Positions 34,966 through 44,710 of a stretch of DNA of 64,000 bases are shown here, in pieces. Source of the DNA: Pseudomonas oryzihabitans. Lineage in GTDB: Bacteria > Pseudomonadota > Gammaproteobacteria > Pseudomonadales > Pseudomonadaceae. The notes beneath the pieces are model-generated. The model worked only from the letters and a program-made list of their open reading frames with translations. It searched no databases and was not told where the DNA came from. The stretch is from contig NZ_CP017024.1 of assembly GCF_014522265.1 (NCBI RefSeq), positions 248,001 to 312,000 on the forward strand, written 5' to 3'. Both the position numbers and the translations under genes were made by a program. Position 1 is the stretch's first letter, and each line of letters starts with the position of its first letter.

Positions 34966-34995
34966 TTGCGAGACCTGCCCTGGGCGGACTAACGT
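34966..34995 (+). promoter_or_regulatory. Possible leuA leader promoter
   Basis: TTGCGA at 34966-34971 and TAACGT at 34990-34995 are spaced 18 bases, in an AT-rich stretch (34850-34965) that stands out from the GC-rich surroundings. Transcription would begin a few bases before the leader peptide ATG. The -10 is weak. Confidence 0.35.
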
Positions 34996-35002
34996 TAGCG
35001 CC

Positions 35003-35098
35003 ATGCACAACGCCCATACCCTCATCCTCCTCCGGCAGCACCGCTGCCTGCGACTGGTCAGTCCACGACTGCGAAGCTCGACCGCGTTCGCTTCGTAA
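35003..35098 (+). CDS. leuA leader peptide (31 residues)
   Basis: A short frame begins [15 protein letters not shown] and ends at a TAA 30 bases before leuA. Six of 31 residues are Leu, with THR-LEU-ILE-LEU-LEU near the start and three further Leu in an Arg-rich tail. The tail region CGAAGC/GCTTCG can form a stem just before the stop. A Leu-rich leader directly before leuA is the classic layout for control by leucyl-tRNA supply. I see no strong T-tailed terminator, so control may act through translation or RNA folding rather than simple attenuation. Confidence 0.6.
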   Translation: MHNAHTLILLRQHRCLRLVSPRLRSSTAFAS

Positions 35099-36798
<1,700 letters not shown>

Positions 36799-36820
36799 CG
36801 CTGACGTTGGTCAAGCCCAA

Positions 36821-36849
36821 GGGAATACCGACCGGTATTCCCTTTTTTT
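36821..36849 (+). terminator. Rho-independent terminator of leuA
   Basis: GGGAATACC and GGTATTCCC form a perfect 9-bp stem around GACC, followed by seven T. It is a textbook intrinsic terminator, 22 bases after the leuA stop. Confidence 0.95.
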
Positions 36850-36938
36850 ATGGCCAACCAGCGGAGATACTCCCCGCTTCCTCGGGATCGTCTCGTCTGC
36901 CCGGCACCTGCCGGCCGAGCAGTGTGTCTGGATAGGCA

Positions 36939-39900
36939 ATGACTTCCACTCTGTCGCGAAATACCTCTCCGCTGCGTGACGCCACCGCGCTGGCACTGCT
37001 GTTCCTGCTCAGCTCGGTCCTGTGCATCCTCTTCACCCGCCAGGCGTCCACCACCGTGGCCACCCTCTGGCTGCCCAATGGCCTGGCGATCGCCTGGCTG
37101 CTGCGCTCGGCGCCCCGCCGCTGGCCGCTGCAACTGCTGGCGATCTGGCTGGCCGGCACCCTGGCCGAGCTGCCCTTCAGTGGCCAGCCGGCCATCGGCG
37201 CGCTCTATTCCCTACCCAATCTGGCCGAGATCCTGTTCGGCACCTGGCTGCTGCACGATCGCATCCTCCATCCCGAACGCAATGTCGCGGCCATGGGCCG
37301 CCTGCTGTTCTACGGGGTACTGGTGACACCCCTGGCCGGCACCGCCCTGGGAACGCTGATCGCCGCCCAGCAGGGCAATCCCGAGCTGCTGCGGGTCGCC
37401 TTGCACTGGTACCTCGGCGACGCCCTCGGCCTGCTGGTGGTGATGCCCCTGGCCTTTCTCCGCCGTCCGCTGCAGTGGCAGCAGTTCAGCCGCCAGGGCG
37501 CCCGCGAATTCGTCGTCCTGCTGCTGATCAGCCCCGGGCTGGTGCTCGCCCTGCTGGCCTACGTGCCCTATCCCTTCGTCTACGTCTCCACCCTGCTGCT
37601 GCTGATGACCCTGAGGCTCAGCGCCGCGGGTACCGCGGTGGTGGGCGGCCTGAACATCCTGATCTTCACCTACCTGGTGGCCCACGGTTATCTGCTCGGT
37701 GTCCACGGCGCCTCCCTGGTACAGGAAGCCCTGACCTACATTCCCGTGGCCCTGATGCAGATTCCACCGCTGCTGCTGGCCGCCGCAGTGCAGCAGAGCC
37801 GTCATCACAACCAGCGCCTGGCGCGCAACGAGGCGCGCTTTCGCCATGCCCTGAGCGCCGCGCCCTATGGCATGGCGCTGCTGTCGGTGGAGGGCCGCCT
37901 GAGCCAGGTGAACCTGGCCCTGGAGGCCATGCTCGGCTATCCGCGCCACAGTCTCGACGGCCGCTGGCTCAAGGAGTTGATCGCCGACGCCGAAGAGTCC
38001 CTGACGATCGAGGAAGGCGAACAGACCCGCCGTCTGCTGCACCGCGACGGCCAGGGGCTGTGGATGCAACTGGCACTGTCGCCCGACCATGACGACGGCG
38101 ACCTGCTCACCGGCTATCTGCTGCAGGCCCGCGACATCGACGCCCAGCGCCGCGCAGAGGCGACCAACGCCAGGCTGCGCGAGCGGCTGCAACTGGCCAT
38201 CCGTGCCAGCAACGTGGGGATCTGGGAATGGGACACCCGCAGTCCGGGCTTCAATGCCGACGCCCGGCTGCGCGATCTCTATGGCATCGCCCCCGACAAT
38301 CTCAGCCGGGACATGGACTTCTGGCTCACCTTCATCCACCCGGACGACAAGGCGCGCTCGCTGGAGGTGTTCGAGAAGGTCGTCAGCGAGTCGATGTTCT
38401 ACACCTTCAACTTCCGCATCAACCGTGGCGGTCCCGGCGGCGAGGTCCGCCATATCCGTTCCGAGTTGATCTCGGTGGTCGAGGCCGACGGTCATGTACG
38501 CCTGGTCGGCAGCAACCGCGACGTCACCGAGCACCACCAGCTGACCACGGCGCTCTACGAGGAAAAGGAACGGCTGCAGGTCACCCTGGCCTCCATCGCC
38601 GACGCCGTGCTGACCACCGACATGGACGGCCGCATCCTCTTTCTCAATCCGGTCGCCGAACAGCTGACCGGCTGGTCGCTGGCGGATGCCCAGGGTCGAC
38701 CCCACGAAGAGGTCTTCCGTATCCACGACAGCCAGAGCGACGAGGTGCTGCCCAGTCCGGTGACCCGCTGCCTGCGCGAGCAGACCATCACCTCCCTGGA
38801 CGAAGGCGCGGTGCTGCTCAGCCGCCAGGGCGAAAGACACGAGGTGCAGGACTCCGCCGCACCGGTACGCACGGTGGATGGCCACATCATCGGCGCGGTG
38901 CTGGTGTTCCAGAACGTCACCCATGCCCGCAACCTGCAGCGCGAGCTGAGCTACAACGCCTCCCACGACGCCCTTACCGGTCTCTACAACCGCCTGAAGT
39001 TCGAGCAGGAGCTGGACGCCGCCTGGCAGCAGGCCCAGGCCGGCACCACCCAGCATGCCCTGTGCTTCATCGACCTGGACCGCTTCAAGGTGGTCAATGA
39101 CTCCGCCGGCCATGCCGCCGGCGACCTGCTGCTGCGCGAACTGGGCACCCTGCTGCGCGATTCCCTGCGTGGCTCGGACGCGGTGGCGCGCATCGGTGGC
39201 GACGAATTCGCGCTGCTGCTGCGCGACTGCGACCTGGTACAGGCCGAGGCCGTCGCCGAAAAACTCATCGCCAGCATAGGTGCCGTGCGCTTCAACTGGC
39301 AGAACCGGATCTACGACGTCGGCGCCAGTGCCGGCATCGTCGCCATCACCGCCGAGACCCGCAGCCCGGCCGAATTGATGAGCCAGGCCGACGTGGCCTG
39401 CTACACCGCCAAGCACGCCGGGCGCAATCGCGCGGCGCTCTATCGCGCCGGCAGCGAGGACGTGGAGCGCCAGCACCGCGAGATCCTCATGGCCAGCGGC
39501 CTGCGCGAGGCCCTGGAGCAGCACCGCTTCGAGCTCCACGCCCAGACCATCGTCCCCACTCGCGCCACCGGCAGCACCGCGCAGCACGTCGAGCTGCTGC
39601 TGCGCCTGCGCGATGTCCAGGGTCAGCTGATCTCGCCGGCCACCTTCATCCCGGCCGCCGAGCGCTTCGGCCTGATGAGCAGCATCGACCGCTGGGTGGT
39701 GCGTCAGGTGCTGGTCGAGCTGGTGCCCTGGCTGCAGGAACGACCCGAGCTGCACGTGGGCATCAACCTCTCGGGCAACAGCCTGAGCGATCCCGACTTT
39801 CTGCCCGAATTGCTGGAGCTGATCGCCGCCTCGCCGCTGGATCCGCAGCGCCTGCTCTTCGAGCTGACCGAGACCGCGGTGATCAACAAGCTCTCGGTGG

Positions 39901-40295
39901 CCTCCGCGCTCATCAGCCAGGTCCGCGAACGCGGCTGCCGCATCGCCCTGGACGACTTCGGCGCCGGCCTCAGCTCCTTCGCCTACCTCAAGCACTTCCG
40001 CGTCGACTACGTGAAGATCGACGGCAGCTTCATCCGCACCCTCGATCAGGATCCGCTGGATCGCGCCATCGTCGAGTCCATCAACCAGGTCGCCCATCAC
40101 CTGGGCGCCGAGACCATCGCCGAATTCGTCGAATCCCAGGCCACCTTCGAATTGCTCGGCACCATCGGCGTCGACTACGCCCAGGGCTACGCCCTCGGCA
40201 AACCCCTCCCCTGCGGGAGTGGCCGGGGTCATCACGCCTCGAACCTTGAGCCGCGGCCATCGGTCGTAACCTGCATGACGCCCCCAACCGGATGA
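36939..40295 (+). CDS. MASE1-PAS-GGDEF-EAL cyclic-di-GMP signalling protein (DgcE/PA1181-like)
   Basis: An 1118-residue membrane protein. The MASE1 sensor of about eight helices fills residues 15-285 (TVATLWLPNGLAIAWLL is characteristic). Three PAS/PAC modules follow at about 300-400, 410-530 and 535-665. The GGDEF domain has an intact RIGGDEF (about 750-756). The EAL domain keeps DDFGAGLSSF and VDYVKIDGSFI, but the signature reads ELL (VELLLRLRD, about 883) instead of EAL. The Glu is retained, so activity is possible but uncertain. The layout and length resemble E. coli DgcE (YegE), whose EAL part is degenerate. Net diguanylate cyclase activity is my guess. Confidence 0.88.
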   Translation: MTSTLSRNTSPLRDATALALLFLLSSVLCILFTRQASTTVATLWLPNGLAIAWLLRSAPRRWPLQLLAIWLAGTLAELPFSGQPAIGALYSLPNLAEILFGTWLLHDRILHPERNVAAMGRLLFYGVLVTPLAGTALGTLIAAQQGNPELLRVALHWYLGDALGLLVVMPLAFLRRPLQWQQFSRQGAREFVVLLLISPGLVLALLAYVPYPFVYVSTLLLLMTLRLSAAGTAVVGGLNILIFTYLVAHGYLLGVHGASLVQEALTYIPVALMQIPPLLLAAAVQQSRHHNQRLARNEARFRHALSAAPYGMALLSVEGRLSQVNLALEAMLGYPRHSLDGRWLKELIADAEESLTIEEGEQTRRLLHRDGQGLWMQLALSPDHDDGDLLTGYLLQARDIDAQRRAEATNARLRERLQLAIRASNVGIWEWDTRSPGFNADARLRDLYGIAPDNLSRDMDFWLTFIHPDDKARSLEVFEKVVSESMFYTFNFRINRGGPGGEVRHIRSELISVVEADGHVRLVGSNRDVTEHHQLTTALYEEKERLQVTLASIADAVLTTDMDGRILFLNPVAEQLTGWSLADAQGRPHEEVFRIHDSQSDEVLPSPVTRCLREQTITSLDEGAVLLSRQGERHEVQDSAAPVRTVDGHIIGAVLVFQNVTHARNLQRELSYNASHDALTGLYNRLKFEQELDAAWQQAQAGTTQHALCFIDLDRFKVVNDSAGHAAGDLLLRELGTLLRDSLRGSDAVARIGGDEFALLLRDCDLVQAEAVAEKLIASIGAVRFNWQNRIYDVGASAGIVAITAETRSPAELMSQADVACYTAKHAGRNRAALYRAGSEDVERQHREILMASGLREALEQHRFELHAQTIVPTRATGSTAQHVELLLRLRDVQGQLISPATFIPAAERFGLMSSIDRWVVRQVLVELVPWLQERPELHVGINLSGNSLSDPDFLPELLELIAASPLDPQRLLFELTETAVINKLSVASALISQVRERGCRIALDDFGAGLSSFAYLKHFRVDYVKIDGSFIRTLDQDPLDRAIVESINQVAHHLGAETIAEFVESQATFELLGTIGVDYAQGYALGKPLPCGSGRGHHASNLEPRPSVVTCMTPPTG

Positions 40296-40302
40296 GGATT
40301 CC

Positions 40303-41253
40303 ATGCACACACGTACCCTTGGCCACTCAGACCTCCAGGTGCCGCCACTCTGCTTCGGTGGCAACGTCTTCGGCTGGACGCTGGACGAAGCCCAGTCCTT
40401 TCGCATGCTGGACGCCCTGCTCGAGGCAGGCCTGACCTTCATCGACACCGCCGACGTCTATTCGCGCTGGGCACCGGGCAACAGCGGTGGCGAATCCGAG
40501 ACCCTGCTGGGCAAATGGTTCGCCCGCAGCGGCAAGCGCGACCAGGTGATCCTGGCCACCAAGTTGGGCATGGACATGGGCGAAGGCCGCAAGGGCCTCA
40601 AGGCCAGCTATGTGCAGCAGGCGGTGGAGGCTTCGCTCAAGCGCCTGCAGACCGATCGCATCGATCTCTATCAGGCGCATTGCGATGACGAGGATACCCC
40701 GCTGGAGGAAACCCTGGGCGCCTTCGCCCGGCTGGTGGAGCAAGGCAAGGTACGGGTGATCGGCGCCTCCAACTACAGCAGCCAGCGCCTGCGCGAAGCG
40801 ACCAGGATCGCCGAACGCCTGGGCGTGCCGGCGTACCAGAGCCTGCAGCCCCACTACAACCTGCATGCGCGCCAGGATTACGAGACCGACCTGGAACCGG
40901 TAGTCGAGGAACTCGGTCTGGGCGTGATCAGCTACTTCTCCCTGGCCAGCGGCTTCCTGACCGGCAAGTACCGCACCAAGGACGATCTGCAGGGTTCACG
41001 CGCGGAGATGGTCAAGCGCTACCTGGACGAACGCGGCATGGCCATCCTGGCCGGCCTCGACGAAATCGCCGAAAAGCACGACGCCACCCCGGCCCAGGTC
41101 GCCCTGGCCTGGCTGATCGCCCGCCCCAGCATCACCGCGCCCATCGCCAGCGCCACCTCCCAGGCCCAACTCGACGACCTGGTGGCCGCCACCCGGCTGC
41201 AGCTACCGGCCGATGACATCACCCTGCTGAATCAGGTCAGCGCCTATCGCTGA
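40303..41253 (+). CDS. Aldo/keto reductase
   Basis: A 316-residue TIM-barrel NADPH oxidoreductase of the YajO/Tas-like branch. TLGHSDLQVPPLCFGGNVFGW starts the barrel. The catalytic tetrad can be placed as Asp and Tyr in FIDTADVYSRW, Lys in ILATKLG, and His in YQAHCDDED. NADPH-binding elements ISYFSLASGFLTGKY and IASATSQAQLDDL are near the C-terminus. GAGG is 8 bases before the ATG, and the gene begins 7 bases after the MASE1 gene, suggesting cotranscription. The substrate is unknown. Confidence 0.92.
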   Translation: MHTRTLGHSDLQVPPLCFGGNVFGWTLDEAQSFRMLDALLEAGLTFIDTADVYSRWAPGNSGGESETLLGKWFARSGKRDQVILATKLGMDMGEGRKGLKASYVQQAVEASLKRLQTDRIDLYQAHCDDEDTPLEETLGAFARLVEQGKVRVIGASNYSSQRLREATRIAERLGVPAYQSLQPHYNLHARQDYETDLEPVVEELGLGVISYFSLASGFLTGKYRTKDDLQGSRAEMVKRYLDERGMAILAGLDEIAEKHDATPAQVALAWLIARPSITAPIASATSQAQLDDLVAATRLQLPADDITLLNQVSAYR

Positions 41254-41284
41254 GGTGTCGCGACCACGGACGTGCACCGAGCAG

Positions 41285-42170
41285 CCCCCTCTCCCTTTGG
41301 GAGAGGGTTGGGGTGAGGGAGATCCCACGCAGCCGATATCAAGAGTGGAAAAGGCTGCGCCGTTTTCCACGCTACGCATCAGCCACCTCTGCAGCTGCTT
41401 GATTATCTACCTGGCCGCCAAAACCCAGTGCCCGCTCGGACAACCCCCTCTCTCTCCGGGAGAGGGCTGGGATGAGGGTGATCCCACGCAGCCGATATCA
41501 AGAGTGGAAAAGGCTGCGCCGTTTTCCACTCTACGCATCAGTCACCTCTGCAGCCGCTGATGATCTACCTGGCCGCCAAAGCCCAGCGCCCGCTCGGACA
41601 ACCCCCTCTCCCTCCGGGAGAGGGCTGGGGTGAGGGTGATCCCACGCAGCCGATATCAAGAGTGGAAAAGGCTGCGCCGTTTTCCACGCTACGCATCAGC
41701 CACCTCTGCAGCTGCTTGATTATCTACCTGGCCGCCAAAACCCAGTGCCCGCTCGGACAACCCCCTCTCTCTCCGGGAGAGGGCTGGGATGAGGGTGATC
41801 CCACGCAGCCGATATCAAGAGTGGAAAAGGCTGCGCCGTTTTCCACGCTACGCATCAGTCACCTCTGCAGCCGCTGATGATCTACCTGGCCGCCAAAGCC
41901 CAGCGCCCGCTCGGACAACCCCCTCTCCCTCCGGGAGAGGGCTGGGGTGAGGGTGATCCCACGCAGCCGATATCAAGAGTGGAAAAGGCTGGGCCATTTT
42001 CCACGCTACGCATCAGTCACTTCTGCAGCTGCTTGATCATCTACCTGCCCGCCAAAACCCAGCGCCCGCTCGGACAACCCCCTCTCCCTCCGGGAGAGGG
42101 CTGGGGTGAGGGTGATCCCACGCAGCCAATGTCCCTGTGGAAAAGGCTGCGCGGTTTTCCACGCTACGGC
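41285..42170. repeat. Tandem array, five and a half 158/159-bp units in 317-bp dimers
   Basis: Unit starts (CCCCCTCTC) are at about 41285, 41444, 41602, 41761, 41919 and 42078, giving spacings of 159, 158, 159, 158 and 159. Each unit holds a module B hairpin (CCCTCTCCC/GGGAGAGGG then GGTGAGGG) and a module A hairpin (GTGGAAAAGG/CGTTTTCCAC), joined by a spacer with CGCAGCCGATATCAAGAG and CTGGCCGCCAAA. Alternate units differ at shared positions (CTTGATTATC versus CTGATGATC), so a dimer was duplicated. Open frames with repeated peptides across the array are side effects, not genes. It fills the whole gap between converging aldo/keto reductase and Lrp-type genes. Confidence 0.92.
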
Positions 42171-42176
42171 CCTGCC

Positions 42177-42638
42177 CTACCGCACATAATCCAGTGGCAA
42201 GGCCGTGCTGTACTTGATCTGCTCCATGGCGAAGCTGGAGCTGACGTCCAGTAATCCCGGCACCTGGATCAGGCGCTTGTAGACGCCATCGTAGGCAGCG
42301 ATGTCCGGGACCACGATACGCATCAGGTAGTCGGTGTCGCCGGCCATGCGATAGAGCTCGACCACCTCCGGAATGGCCGCCACCGCCTCGTGGAAGCGCT
42401 GCAGCCAGTCCATGGCGTGCTGGTTGGTGCGCACCGAGACGAACACCGTCACCCCCACGTTGAGCTGCCGGGGATCGAGCAGCGCCACCCGGGCGCGGAT
42501 GACCCCCTGCTCCTCCAGCTTCTGGATCCGCCGCCAACAGGCGGTGGTGCCCAGGCCGATGCGCTCGGCGATATCGGCCACCGGTCGGGTGCTGTCCTGC
42601 TGCAAGATCTCGAGGATGGCGCGATCGAAGCGATCCAT
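42177..42638 (-). CDS. Lrp/AsnC-family transcriptional regulator
   Basis: A 153-residue Lrp-type regulator. The N-terminal helix-turn-helix (FDRAILEILQQDSTRPVADIAERIGLGTTACWRRIQKLEEQGVI) is followed by the RAM ligand domain (VFVSVRTNQHAMDWLQ, VVELYRMAGDTDYLMRIVVPD). It is divergent from a NifS-like gene, and two identical-phase operator-like repeats lie between them, so it probably regulates that gene and itself. The effector is probably an amino acid; cysteine would make sense with a desulfurase-like target, but that is a guess. Confidence 0.9.
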   Translation of the reverse strand: MDRFDRAILEILQQDSTRPVADIAERIGLGTTACWRRIQKLEEQGVIRARVALLDPRQLNVGVTVFVSVRTNQHAMDWLQRFHEAVAAIPEVVELYRMAGDTDYLMRIVVPDIAAYDGVYKRLIQVPGLLDVSSSFAMEQIKYSTALPLDYVR

Positions 42639-42647
42639 GAAATGGCT

Positions 42648-42690
42648 TTCTCCAGAAAAGCTATTTAAGAGAATTCTATTCTCCTGAAAA
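42648..42690. promoter_or_regulatory. Lrp-type operator: two direct repeats 31 bp apart
   Basis: TTCTCCAGAAAA (42648-42659) and TTCTCCTGAAAA (42679-42690) match at 11 of 12 positions and start exactly 31 bases apart, three helical turns. The first is nearly palindromic (GCTTTCT/AGAAAAGC). Between them GAGAAT-TCT-ATTCTC (42669-42683) is a perfect palindrome. The whole set lies just upstream of the lrp-like start in the divergent promoter region. Confidence 0.6.
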
Positions 42691-42769
42691 GGCCAATAAG
42701 AGATAAAAAAGCAAATTTCTTCACGAGCGTGAGCGTTAGCCTAGTTTCACTCAAACGCGCGAGGCCGCC

Positions 42770-43918
42770 ATGGACGCTTATCCCCTGTATTTCGATTACG
42801 CCGCCACCACCCCTGTCGACGATGTCGTCATCGAAGCCATGCTGGGTTGCCTGGGTCGGCAGGGCGTCTTCGGCAATCCCGCCTCTCGCGGCCATGCCTT
42901 CGGCAACGACGCCCAGCGCGCCGTTGACACCGCTCGCCAGCAGGTGGCCGATCTGGTCGGCGCCCGGCCCGAGCAGCTGGTCTGGACCTCCGGTGCCACC
43001 GAGTCCAACAACCTCGCGCTGCTCGGCGTGGCTCGCCGTCGCGGGCGCGGCCATCTGATCACCAGTTGCCTGGAACACCGGGCGGTGCTCGATACCGCGG
43101 CCCAACTGGAAGCCGAGGGCTTCACCGTCACCTACCTGACGCCTGATGCGGCAGGTCTGATCACCCCCGCCGCCGTCGAGCAGGCCTGGCGGGCGGACAC
43201 CTGCCTGGTCTCGCTGATGGTGGTGAACAACGAACTGGGCACCCTGACCGACATCGACGCCATCGGCCGGCTGGTCCGCGCCCGTGGCGCCCTCTTCCAC
43301 GTGGACGCCGCCCAGGCCACCGGCAAGGTCGCCCTCGACCTGACCGGCCTGGAAGTCGATCTGATGTCCTTTTCCGCGCACAAGACCTATGGGCCCAAGG
43401 GCATCGGCGCCCTCTATGTGGGTCCGCGTGCCGAGGGTGCCCTGCAGGCGCAGATCCATGGCGGCGGCCACGAGCGCGGGCTGCGTTCCGGCACCCTGGC
43501 CACCCATCAGATCGTCGGCATGGGTACCGCCTTCGCCCTCGCCGGCCAGGCCATGGCGCGGGAGAACGAGCGACTCGGCCAGCTGCGCGAGCGGTTCCTG
43601 ACCGGGGTGCAGACGCTGCCCGGCATGCAGCTCAATGGCTGTGCCCGTCAGCGCATTCCCCATACCCTGAATCTGACCTTCGCCACGCCGCTGGACACCG
43701 CGTCATTGCAGCGCCAGCTGGCCTTCTCGACCACCTCGGCCTGCAGTTCGGCCAAGGCGGCGCCCTCCCATGTACTGCTGGGTCTGGGGCTCACCCCTGA
43801 ACAGGCCGCACGCAGTTACAGATTCAGCCTGGGCCGCTACACCACCGCGGCGGACGTGGACCGGGCCGTCACCCTGATCCACCAGCACGCCGCCCAGCCA
43901 GCGCCCTTCTGGGCCTGA
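42770..43918 (+). CDS. Cysteine desulfurase-like class V aminotransferase (NifS/IscS paralogue)
   Basis: A 382-residue PLP enzyme. YFDYAATTPVDDVV opens the fold, TSGATESNNLALLG binds PLP phosphate, FHVDAAQATGK holds the Asp, and [18 protein letters not shown] has the Schiff-base Lys. The catalytic-loop Cys is present in TSACSSAKAAPSHVLLGLG, matching the SGSACTSA loop of the IscS encoded at 59379-60593. A second desulfurase outside the isc operon could supply sulfur for another acceptor, or act in cysteine breakdown. It is divergent from an Lrp-type regulator that probably controls it. Confidence 0.85.
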   Translation: MDAYPLYFDYAATTPVDDVVIEAMLGCLGRQGVFGNPASRGHAFGNDAQRAVDTARQQVADLVGARPEQLVWTSGATESNNLALLGVARRRGRGHLITSCLEHRAVLDTAAQLEAEGFTVTYLTPDAAGLITPAAVEQAWRADTCLVSLMVVNNELGTLTDIDAIGRLVRARGALFHVDAAQATGKVALDLTGLEVDLMSFSAHKTYGPKGIGALYVGPRAEGALQAQIHGGGHERGLRSGTLATHQIVGMGTAFALAGQAMARENERLGQLRERFLTGVQTLPGMQLNGCARQRIPHTLNLTFATPLDTASLQRQLAFSTTSACSSAKAAPSHVLLGLGLTPEQAARSYRFSLGRYTTAADVDRAVTLIHQHAAQPAPFWA

Positions 43919-44710
43919 TCAGTCCAGGCGGAAGGCATCGGCATCGCGCTGCGCCGGAAAGCGCTCGCGATAGGCTGTGAGGGCGGCAGCCGAGAGCGTC
44001 GTGTGGAAGATGCCGGCTTCCGCGCCGGCCTCGATCAGGGGTTCACCCTGGAAGTCCAGCACCTGGCTGTCGCCCGCATAGGGATGGCCATTGCCGTCGC
44101 TGCCGAGGCGATTCACCGCGGCGACATAGCAGAGGTTCTCGATGGCCCGCGCCGGCAGCAGGCGATTCCAGTGCCCGCGCCGCGGCGCCGGCCAGTTGGC
44201 GACATAGAGCAGCAGGTCGGTATCGTCCTGGGCGCGACTCCACACCGGGAATCTCAGGTCGTAGCAGATCAGCGGGCGGATTCGCCAACCCTTGAGGGTC
44301 ACCCGCAGCCGCTGCTCGCCCGGGGCATAGTGCTCGTGCTCGCCGGCCATGCGAAACAGATGGCGCTTGTCATAGTGCTGCAACTCGCCATCCGGCGTCG
44401 CCCACAGCAGGCGATTGCGGTGCTGCCCATCCGCGTCCCGCACGATCAGGCTGCCGGTGACCACCGCGCCGAGACGCTGCGCCTGTTCTCGCATCCAGAC
44501 CGCTGTCGGCCCATCCGCGGGCTCGGCAAGGGCTGCCGATCCCATGGAAAAGCCGGTGGTGAACATCTCCGGCAGGATGATCAGATCGGTCTCGCCGACT
44601 TCCGTCAGCAGCGCCTCGAAATGGGCACGGTTGGCGGCCGGGTCGTGCCAGGCCAGTTCGCTCTGCACCAGCGCCAGGCGCAGGTCCCGGGTGGGTGTCA
44701 GATCGCGCAT
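43919..44710 (-). CDS. Omega-amidase / nitrilase-family C-N hydrolase (YafV-like)
   Basis: A 263-residue carbon-nitrogen hydrolase. The Glu-Lys-Cys triad is visible: Glu in LIILPEMFTTGF, Lys in YDKRHLF, Cys in LICYDLRFPVWSR. This branch (YafV/Nit2) hydrolyses alpha-keto acid omega-amides such as 2-oxoglutaramate and 2-oxosuccinamate. Its start at 44710 lies inside the 3' end of the upstream aminotransferase gene (13-base overlap), so the two are coupled. Together they form a glutamine transaminase plus omega-amidase route that pulls transamination forward. It converges with the NifS-like gene, the stops being adjacent. Confidence 0.9.
   Translation of the reverse strand: MRDLTPTRDLRLALVQSELAWHDPAANRAHFEALLTEVGETDLIILPEMFTTGFSMGSAALAEPADGPTAVWMREQAQRLGAVVTGSLIVRDADGQHRNRLLWATPDGELQHYDKRHLFRMAGEHEHYAPGEQRLRVTLKGWRIRPLICYDLRFPVWSRAQDDTDLLLYVANWPAPRRGHWNRLLPARAIENLCYVAAVNRLGSDGNGHPYAGDSQVLDFQGEPLIEAGAEAGIFHTTLSAAALTAYRERFPAQRDADAFRLD

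Noticed and set aside
37212-40448. A 1078-residue open frame on the minus strand
   Set aside because: It is the antisense shadow of the MASE1-GGDEF-EAL gene in GC-rich DNA. Its translation is low-complexity, rich in Gly, Gln, Val and His, with no motifs.
41285-42170. Possible CRISPR array
   Set aside because: The repeat unit is about 158 bp with no alternating unique spacers of 30-40 bp, and no cas genes are nearby.
41255-42254. Consecutive frames with near-identical repeated peptides
   Set aside because: They simply translate the 158/159-bp tandem array; the peptides repeat because the DNA does. There is no independent sign of coding.
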